Source: Pollenia angustigena
Lineage: Eukaryota; Arthropoda; Insecta; Diptera; Polleniidae
Direction of reading: 5' to 3'
NCBI GenBank assembly: GCA_930367215.1
Contig: OV884059.1
Location: forward strand, 66,311,393-66,375,392
Length of the DNA: 64,000 nucleotides
Shown: piece after piece, positions 56,456-64,000 of the stretch
Layout of the letters: every line of letters starts with the position of its first letter
How positions within the stretch are numbered: the first letter of the stretch is position 1
Notes under the pieces: generated by a model
Databases searched by the model: none
Told to the model about the DNA's origin: nothing
The model's input: the letters and a program-made list of their open reading frames with translations, nothing else
Position numbers and translations under genes: made by a program

Positions 56456-56982
56456 TTACGTCCCATACGTAACCACTATTTTTATTAAAATTATGTTTGA
56501 TTTAGTATAAAAATTTAAAATTTAAGTTGTATTCTACGACCATTTTTTCCAGAAATAATGTTAAGTGAACCATAAAAAATGTTTAAAAAGAAAGTTGAAC
56601 GTTGATAAATTTTGTCACGCTTTTCCCGATATTTTCGTCAAATATTTGTTAAATTTAAACAAAACTTAACAATGCTCGCATTGGAGCTATTCTTTAATGA
56701 ATAGCTACGATATACAAAGAGTTCCGTTAGCAGACCAAAACCCAGCACGAAGCAGTATCACCAGTCCAGGAGCAACAAAGACCCGGTTCTTATGATACCG
56801 GGTTGGATTAAAGTCAGCTGCTATTTTTCGAATACGGAATTTTCAACTGCTTATCGAGACATTTGTTGCCACTATTTTCAATTCTGATAAATAATAATAT
56901 TATACTTCGCCAGCAACGTAGGACAACAACTACTCCTGTTTATTAAATCTTTAAGACCATCTGTCATGAAAGTTGGATTTAA

Positions 56983-57186
56983 AAGCTTAATGATCATAGA
57001 AACGTTCTTGTCAATAACGAGTTCCAGGAGCTACTGGTTTTGTGGTTGGATAATTATCAGCAATTTTGTTTAGAATCTAGCAAATTAAAGCCCCAGAAAA
57101 CCATAAGGTATTGGAAGCTTAAATGTCTTTTAAGAGCCATACGCAAAATTCGCAGAGAAAATCTAATTAAAGAAATTGGTTCCTAA
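56983..57186 (+). CDS. 67-codon open frame without start, unknown
   Basis: The frame is open from the stop before 56983 to TAA at 57184, with normal protein-like composition: NNEFQELLVLWLDNYQQF, CLESSKLKPQKTIRYWKLK, RAIRKIRRENLIKEIGS. It has no Met, so it would be an exon end or a pseudogene piece. No family was recognised. Upstream DNA (56700-56980) is also less AT-biased. It is worth a protein search. Confidence 0.3.
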   Translation, partial: KLNDHRNVLVNNEFQELLVLWLDNYQQFCLESSKLKPQKTIRYWKLKCLLRAIRKIRRENLIKEIGS

Positions 57187-57199
57187 ACAACTACATAAA

Positions 57200-57800
57200 T
57201 CGAAGGTGGATAGAGTATTATGCGTTTGTGCTAATGTGTTTTACACATAGAAATATTGGTTCTTGTCCCACGTTTGCGACTACCTATCGACTCAGGATCA
57301 CTTTTTGAATTGATCTTACAATGTCCGACCGTCTGTTTGGCTGGGTGTCCATGTTAACATTTTGCACATAGTATACTTAGGTCACAATTAAGGATGAAAT
57401 TTAGTACATACGCTTTAATTGTCATTAGGACGTAAGTTATTGAAAATTGTGAGAACCGGCCCATATTTTTACATAACCCTATTAAGCCTTCTTTCCATAA
57501 TAATGTCTTTGTGTCCATGAACCATTTAGTTACATATGTTGGTTTTAAGATTAAATTAAAGCCAAACTTATTTTATTGCAATCTAAATTTTCCTTGAAAT
57601 CGGTTTATATTTGAACATACATAGCTATCATATAAATAGCATATACATAAGTAAATGATTGCACTGATATAAAATTTACCGCCTTTTCATCTATTTCCGA
57701 ACGAAGACTTCGTTCGCTTAATTACATTTAAAATAGAAACAAATTATAAATTATTGTTTGAAATCAATGAACAGGTCATAAGCGGTGCTTATTTTAATAA
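57200..57800 (+). repeat. TATACCC-type dispersed repeat (family B)
   Basis: GTATTATGCGTTTGTGCTAA, ACTCAGGATCACTTTTTGAA and CATGTTAACATTTTGCACAT appear in family order, followed by the CGTTCG..AATCAATGAACAGG module also present at 1101-1330. The TATACCC edge itself is mutated. Confidence 0.7.
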
Positions 57801-59154
57801 TAGCTACCATGTCAGGGCAAAATGTCTGGTAGTGTATAAAGTCATTTCTGAAAAATTGAAGGAATAGAACTATTACAAAAAAGCTTTATAAAATACATAA
57901 CTGAAATTTAGCTCATACAATAAATTCGAAAAATGAAAAATGTTGAATATAATATAAAGTAACCTTCGGAAGGAAATAATTCCCAGTTTCTATAAGACAT
58001 TATGATCAAGAAAAAAAAATATGTATGCAAAATTTCTTAAAATTTGGTTTGATCGACCGACTGTCTGTCAGACAGTCTGTCTTGATCTCTGTCTATTTGT
58101 TGTTTACATCCAAAAATATTCAATTTTATTAATATGTGTTTGAGTGTATAATTTATTGTTATTACTTTTTTTCATTCAGTGTTGGAATTTAAAATGTGTC
58201 TCAGTTGAGTTTGACAACGAAAAAAACATTTGTGGCTTTGTGTGTGTATGTGTTATGAGAGAATGACAGCAACTGAGAATGCGTGAATATGTTTTCTCAC
58301 GCACTTTTTTTACAATATTTTACTAAAAAGTTTAATTTGAAAAATAGTGTTTTTTCAACAGCGAAGAGCTTTTTTTTCTCCAATTATATTTAATTTTGAA
58401 GCAGTTAATAAACAAAAACAACTAAAACTTGAAAAAAAACTACTAAAAACTTTTACAATTTAATTATTTAATGATATTAAATTCGGTCTCTTCATGACTC
58501 TACTGCCGATATGGATGATAGCGGTTATGTTTGGGTTTATTTCGTGTAATTAAAATGAAAACGAAATTTTTTTTAATGTTTCACAATTTCATTAAATCTG
58601 CTTTTAATTTAAAACAATTTTATTATTTACTTATTGAGCCATTACCACACTCTGTTATACAATTAGAAAAGACTTCCTCTCTTGTAATACAAGTTTGGGA
58701 CGCTGATCACAAATTTATCAACCATTTTAAAATCGTTTCCGTCAAGTTTCGAGATATTTTGATTTTTTAGCTTAGTTTTCTCTTAATTGAGTAAAACCGC
58801 GGGCAAATAAAGATTTCATTGGAATATAATAAATATTTTTGATAATTTAAGTAACTAATAGAATTTTAACTTTAATGCAAACAAAACATTCCCAATAAAA
58901 TATTTAGCTTTCAACGTGGCAGGTTTGTAGGGGAGAAATGTAAAAGTTTCGCTTACCATTTCGCTTATGGAAGGCAGGAATTTTATATGGCAAGTAGCCA
59001 CGTTGAGGCAATATTTTTTGCTTGCAAAAATCGCTCTTTTTAACGCATTTATCCGCTTTGTGCACTATATTTTTGTTGTAACAGTTCTTTATCCTAATAT
59101 TCTTCCTTGCAAAACTGCATCGCAGTAAGGGAATGTCAAGGTTCTTTAAATATA
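57801..59154. other. Mostly unique DNA, no gene supported
   Basis: CGACTGTCTGTCAGACAGTC near 58062 is a short hairpin, probably from a TATACCC-type repeat. The frame at 58531-58770 lacks motifs. Nothing else was recognised. Confidence 0.5.
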
Positions 59155-59620
59155 ATTTTTATACTCACACCACAATAGTGGAGAGGGTATTATGCGTTAC
59201 TGCTGACGATTGTAACACCTTTAACTATTGGTTATAGTATACCGATCACATTTTGTATAGATCTAGCGATGCCTATCGTCCGGCTAGCTGGCTGTCATTG
59301 TAAGCTTTGTGTGCAAAGTACAGGTCGCAATTTTTGAGATAATTTGATGAAAATTGGTACATAGGTTCTTATTACCAAGGACGAAGCCTATTGAAAATGT
59401 TGAGATTCGGTTAAAATTTCACATAGTCACCATACAAGCATCTTCCTGGAATATAACCTTTTTGCACATTAGCAATTTTATTATGTTGGTATTTAGATTA
59501 AATTTTGTTAAAACTTATTTTATTTTTATCATGCCAAATGTGATTGAAATCGGTCCATATTGACAATAGCTTCCTTACAAATATAACTTCCGAAAATAAC
59601 TTTTAATTAACACTGACGAT
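59155..59620 (+). repeat. TATACYC-type dispersed repeat (family B)
   Basis: TTTATACTCACACCACAATA, GGAGAGGGTATTATGCG, GGCTAGCTGGCTGTC and CACATAGTCACCATACAAGC are in family order. The frame at 59354-59563 is within it and not a gene. Confidence 0.75.
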
Positions 59621-59735
59621 TGAACAAAGATGCTACTAAGCCCCATCCCTAAAATCACTTAATTACAAAAAAATCGCACAAAGATGATGACATCTAAATA
59701 ATATTCGGCAAAAATAACTTTTACATGAATCTTAA

Positions 59736-60479
59736 CCTCTTAGCATTATTTTGTTCTGGCAGATTCATTTTTGCCAAATAGGTTCTAAATAGGGTACAAC
59801 TTTACCCGCCGACGGGGGGGTAGATTTTAGCTACACGGACATGGGGATTGCGTCATAATGACTTCCACTTCTAAAACTCGAGGTCTTGTGCTATATTTAT
59901 AAAAAAATATATACAATTTAGATTGAATCTAACCTTATTAAGAAAATAAAACATGACTTTGTTAAAAAATAACATATTTATTTTTAATTTTAAGCAAAAG
60001 ACATTTATTATTAAACAATTTAACAAAGGAGGCTTCTTCTAGCTTAAATAAATATAATAAACGCTTATTTTTTATCAGTCATATGGGTCATATTTACCTT
60101 TTTGAATTTTAAGCTCGTGTTACTCGAAGTATAATTGCCATGCGACTGATTTGAAGTATATAACATTCAGCTACTGAGAAGAGCGTAGAGAAGAGAAAGA
60201 GAAGTACATTTTTAAAAAACACAATCAATTCGAAAAGTGACGGGTAATTTTGACCCATCCCCCCGGCGCCGGGTTAAAAATGTTCTCTAAATTCGGGCAT
60301 AGCCAACTATATTTTCTCACTTGTTTTCTTTTAATTGAGTTGTTAATTGAAGTCTCTAATTTTAATGAAATTTTGGTGCTACAATAATATGTTATCTGTT
60401 TCCCACTATGACTCTCGCGCTCTTCGTTCATAATAAAAAAAATAAAGTTCGACAGACCATATGCCTGAGTATAGAAAGG
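59736..60479. mobile_element. piggyBac-like MITE, TTAA duplication
   Basis: CCTCTTAGCATTATT and AGTATAGAAAGG are weakly inverted ends directly inside TTAA on both sides (59732-59735, 60480-60483). Length, 744 bp, is close to the element at 38073. Inside, TTTACCCGCCGACGGGGGGG and the words GGGTAATTTTGACCC and CCGGCGCCGG form GC-rich hairpins. Confidence 0.55.
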
Positions 60480-60892
60480 TTAAATGTCAAATTGTGAAAG
60501 TAACGTCTGAACGTATACGGGTTTTCGAAGGGACTCCAAAAGTAAATATGAAAATTGTTGCAGGCTCATGTCGCATAGCCTGAAATAAATATAAATATGT
60601 TGCAAAACCCAAACAAACATACTTGATTTCAAACTTTAGTTTTTTTAATTGAAACCACGTGGTTACTGCAAGGAAGACTGGAATACCAAGACTGCGCCGC
60701 TAATATCTGCTTGCTCAGTCACTCTTTTTCAGACACGCCCTCAAATTTGGCGCTGACCGCAAATATTGTTTAAATAAAAACAAATATCGGCAAAAACAAA
60801 ACATAAGGAACGATCAACATTTTTTTTCATTCAAAATCCTGCTGATCGATTACGTTAAATTCACCACCTATCTCAAATCCACACTTAAGTAT

Positions 60893-61108
60893 GGATGAGA
60901 AACATGGAACGCTTTGTGCGATATACACTCCATTCAAGTTTTCGTGGACCAATGCCTACGTAAGATTCTTCGTATATATTGGAGCACAATAATATCCAAC
61001 ATCCATCTATGGGCAGAAAAATGAACATCGGAAACGAAAAATCATGCTGAATTGGACATTTGTTGCGTAAACCAACATATAAATTCGCTACACAAACCTC
61101 AGAATGGA
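60893..61108 (+). pseudogene. Non-LTR retrotransposon C-terminal fragment
   Basis: ETWNALCDIHSIQVFVDQCL, RKILRIYW, ISNIHLWAEK and, after a frame change, IGHLLRKP follow the order of the segment after the RT domain in many insect LINEs (TW..T......F...CLR.IL.I.W, then WIGH.LRKP). Stops and the frame change show decay. The clade is not determined. Confidence 0.8.
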
Positions 61109-61115
61109 AGCCATT

Positions 61116-61287
61116 TTCTGTAATTTCGCGAGTAATTTCCTTACGTGACAGCTAGTACTCGACAAAAAAAAGTTAAAGACACAGTTAAGTGAGAAAAACA
61201 GCTAATTTTTTAAATTTATATCATTTTTGTTTCATTCCTCGCATTTCAATCGAAAATTCTCTCGACGCGAGAGTTACAGAACATGAC
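61116..61287 (+). repeat. CCCATGTTCTGTAAC MITE, partial third copy
   Basis: GCGAGTAATTTCCTTACGTG, AGTTAAGTGAGAAAAACAGC and GACGCGAGAGTTACAGAACA match the right third of 15555-16281. The outer few bases are lost. Confidence 0.8.
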
Positions 61288-61357
61288 ACAGCACACACTT
61301 GGAATCGACATATTATAATGCAACTGTCGAAACCACCCTTAAAATGGTGTGAAGTTA

Positions 61358-61521
61358 CACAGAAAAAAAAAAATTGATTTTAATAAAAAAAATTGTGATA
61401 TTAATTAAAAAAATAAATAAGTTTGCACCAGTAAGCAAATTAATAGTGTTAGTCAAACGTTTAATTCACTTGATAAAATATTTTATTAAAACTGATTTCA
61501 TTTTTGATACATGCTAAATAA
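61358..61521 (+). mobile_element. TTAATTAA-rich MITE, copy 2, split by a Helitron
   Basis: ACACAGAAAAAAAAAAATTG, GTGATATTAATTAAAAAAAT and TTTGCACCAGTAAGCAAATT match 29727-29960. The sequence resumes after the Helitron at 62757 with ATTGGAATAAAATTG (ATTGGTGAACAATTTTGG in the other copy). Confidence 0.75.
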
Positions 61522-62756
61522 TCTATATAATAAAAATGAAATGTTGTCTGTTGCTGATCGCATAACTTGAGAACGGCTTGACCGATTTGGACGATTTTTT
61601 TTTAATGATCGCCATGGTCCAACTTAGGGTTTTACGCAAAGAAAATATTGCCCCGCCCCCTTTTACGCCCACTTTGTTCGATTTACCTAAAATCAGAAAA
61701 CGGCTCCATCGATCATTAGTAATCAGCAGGGAAACCATAAATATGCAATTGCATGTTTTTCCTTGTGCGACCAATGAAGCCAGAAACAATATATTTATCC
61801 GTTTTAGAGCTTTTTATGAATTTTGGCATCGATTTGTTAGTGCATATTTTTGCATATTTTACAGTTTGCAGCATAATTTAGTTAAAAGAGCTTTTTTGGA
61901 GCATTTTATAAGTTTAAAGAGCATATTTTCCCTTCTTAAAGCATATTTTGATACATGTTAGAATTTGTTTGGTATCTGCAAGAGCTTTCACAACAAATAA
62001 AAACAATATTTTTTTGCGAAATTCTATTTGAAGTATCTATCTGTAACCCAACGTGCTGCCTTCTACATTTAATTTTTACTCTAAAATTGTAAGACAAAGC
62101 AGGTTGCCATTAAAGATAAATATTATTTTAAGCTTTAAAATTGTATATATAAGCACAAATTAAGGAAAAAAAATTATATAAATTTTTGGCGATGTGTGTA
62201 ATGCATAGAAATCTGCACCATTCTTTTAGTATACTTATCAAACCAGAAACACTTTTTAAAGAGGTCGGACTATGTCCATCCGTCCATCTGGTTGGTTGTA
62301 GATAAGTTGATCAAATTTTTTGGTAAATACATTTTAATGTATAAAGGACGAAGTCTATATAAATGGTGAGAAACGGTCTATAATTTCACATATTCCCATA
62401 CAAACTTCTTTCCAAAAAGACTCTTTGTGTCCGTAAACCATCTTATTTTGTTGGTATTTAGATTGAATTCGCCCTAAATATCTCGAAAATTCGTCTGTAA
62501 ATACTATGCTGTTTAAGATTTACCGATTATAATTTTAGGATTGTTTTTATTAAATGGAACTGTTATTCAATTATTTAATATTTTGTTTCAAATTAGCAAT
62601 TTTAAATTTTTTAGGGCATATTTTTAACAGTTTTCAGGGCATATTTTTAGGTTTTTAATGCATATTTAATTCGCATAAAACGCGTTTTTTAGAGCATATT
62701 TCTGGTTTCCCTGGTAATCAGCTACCGAGCGAAGCCGGGGCGGGGCGACCAGCTAG
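61522..62756 (+). mobile_element. Short non-autonomous Helitron split by a hAT MITE
   Basis: TCTATATAATAAAAATGAAA starts after an A. The end CGAAGCCGGGGCGGGGCGAC, then CAGCTAG, is followed by T. That is the TC...CTRR structure with insertion between A and T. The GAACGGCTTGACCGATTTGG interior is typical of insect Helitron MITEs. Without the hAT insertion it is about 240 bp. Confidence 0.9.
61727..62713 (+). mobile_element. hAT MITE with GCATATTTTT words, complete
   Basis: CAGGGAAACC and GGTTTCCCTG are exact inverted ends. GTAATCAG flanks both (61719-61726, 62714-62721). GCATATTTTT words cluster near both ends. A family B-like piece (GGCGATGTGTGTAATGCATA) is embedded in the middle, and also in the second copy at 51195-51805, so it was acquired before the copies spread. 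Confidence 0.92.
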
Positions 62757-62829
62757 TATTGGAATAAAATTGTTACGGCCCTATGCTCCATACAGGAGAA
62801 AAAGGCATCAGCTTGAAAAAATTGTACAG

Positions 62830-64000
62830 AAGTTATGTGTTGCAAGAGTTTTTGTCTGTAATAAAAAAAAAACAGTTTAATTACAGTTTTAATTCTTTTT
62901 GTTTAATTTGAAAAGAGTTTTTCTAGGTCACTTAATATAAATTTTTTTTGATTATGTATTTAAATAAAAAAAAACTTTTCACTAAATTTATGAAATTCCT
63001 AAATGAAAAAATTAATCGACGTTTTCTATTCGTTTCATTACATTCCGTTTCAATTTATTTAATTTTATTGTATTTTACATAAATAGACGTTTTAACAAAT
63101 AAGCATGTCATTGTATTTAAAATTCGTTAGTAATACACGCTTGATTATCAAACAATTTGTGAGATACTTTTTTCCATTTTTTTAGTTTTTTTTTCTTTTT
63201 TTTGCTTTCTGCCGTAGTTGTTGTTGGTTTTTGTATATACATACATATTTATTTCTTTCTTCTTGTTGAATTTTTATTTCTATGTTTAACGCTAAAGTCT
63301 TTATGTGTATAAGTATAATATAAAATTTACAATGATAAACGAATAGAGATATGTATGTACGTTTGTATGGATAGATAGATGTTTGAAAGTCGTTGTATAT
63401 TAATGTATACCGTCATATAGTCAGGCAAATATACTGACTGAATGTGGTGTATACGAGACTATTTCATTTTATATATTGAGGAAAATCCCAAAGAATGTAT
63501 TCTTTGTGCTCTTATTGCACATAATTTTTGCGAAGTTCAATTTTAAAAATTATTACGTATTTATATCATAAAAAAACTATAGGACAAATGAAACTTTAGG
63601 ACTCTCAATACCTTCTGCTCAAAATGACTTCTTCTTCGACTGGCATATATTTCAAGTTTGCATTCAATAGTTGGAAAATTTGTAATAATAAAGTATCTTA
63701 CTTGTTTATTGCAGACATCATGCTAGTGCACCTTCATCTTGGTAATGCTATCCCTAAGAACACTGGCCTACAAATTTGAAAAAAAAATTACTGCAGAAAC
63801 GAAGCATGTTTTTAAACTAATCTTGGGCTATTACTTCTTGTTTTATCGCATGATGGCAATACTGTAAAACAGTCAAAACTGCGACTATAGTTTAAAATTA
63901 TTTATTTGACAGAATCATTAATATATGGATATTTACATTATTTTGGTTTTACAATCAGAAACTTGGACAAACTGTGGACATCGACTGTGTGTTTCATTAT
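62830..64000. other. AT-rich stretch, no gene seen
   Basis: Long T and A runs, a TATACATACATA run near 63235 and GATAGATAGATG near 63370. Nothing else was recognised. Confidence 0.55.

Noticed and set aside
1..64000. CRISPR array, bacterial operon or phage-type system
   Set aside because: Composition, simple repeats and the transposon repertoire are those of an insect genome; the tandem arrays have no spacer structure.

Overview
The window looks like intergenic or intronic DNA of a higher fly, with calyptrate relatives most likely. It is very AT-rich. It has long CAA/CAG-type simple runs, Tc1/mariner and hAT debris, and several copies of dispersed repeats whose edge reads TATACCC. The taxon is an inference from style; no host gene, tRNA or rRNA was recognised. 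Almost everything that can be named is a transposable element, mostly non-autonomous or broken, and many are stacked inside one another.

Layout. 1-7 kb: dispersed repeats, then an LTR-like element (1723-5402) inserted in a dispersed repeat (repeat A) whose uninterrupted copy lies at 9.2-9.5 kb. A 5'-truncated non-LTR retrotransposon (2528-4685) interrupts the gag-like frame of that LTR-like element. 8-11.4 kb: a PIF-like element carrying repeat A, then a Mutator-like foldback (9919-11405, 9-bp target duplication) whose core is a palindrome of 82-bp tandem units. 13.7-18.2 kb: one hAT element inside another, each with an exact 8-bp duplication, carrying four small inverted-repeat elements. 19.8-24.1 kb: mariner relics, a hAT MITE and small MITEs. 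26.7-29.1 kb: a hAT element with a Helitron fragment inside, including part of the Helitron helicase. 29.7-31.3 kb: a MITE, a mariner relic and a probable Penelope-like fragment. 33.5-38.9 kb: a TATACCC-type element split by a hAT, TA-flanked MITEs and a piggyBac-like element. 39.3-47.4 kb: hAT inside hAT, and inside that a palindrome of about 5.8 kb made of two nearly identical 3-kb arms. 50-53.6 kb: mariner relics and MITE copies. 53.8-55 kb: a complete TATACCC element with a 153-bp tandem array. 59.7-62.8 kb: a piggyBac-like MITE, a non-LTR fragment, and a Helitron split by a hAT MITE.

The intervening stretches of about 1-2 kb show simple-sequence bias but no convincing coding. No operon or pathway is present. 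The biology is transposition history: exact target duplications allow the insertion order to be read directly. The 5.8-kb palindrome at 40120-45958 and the 82-bp-unit foldback at 10442-10993 are the most unusual structures.
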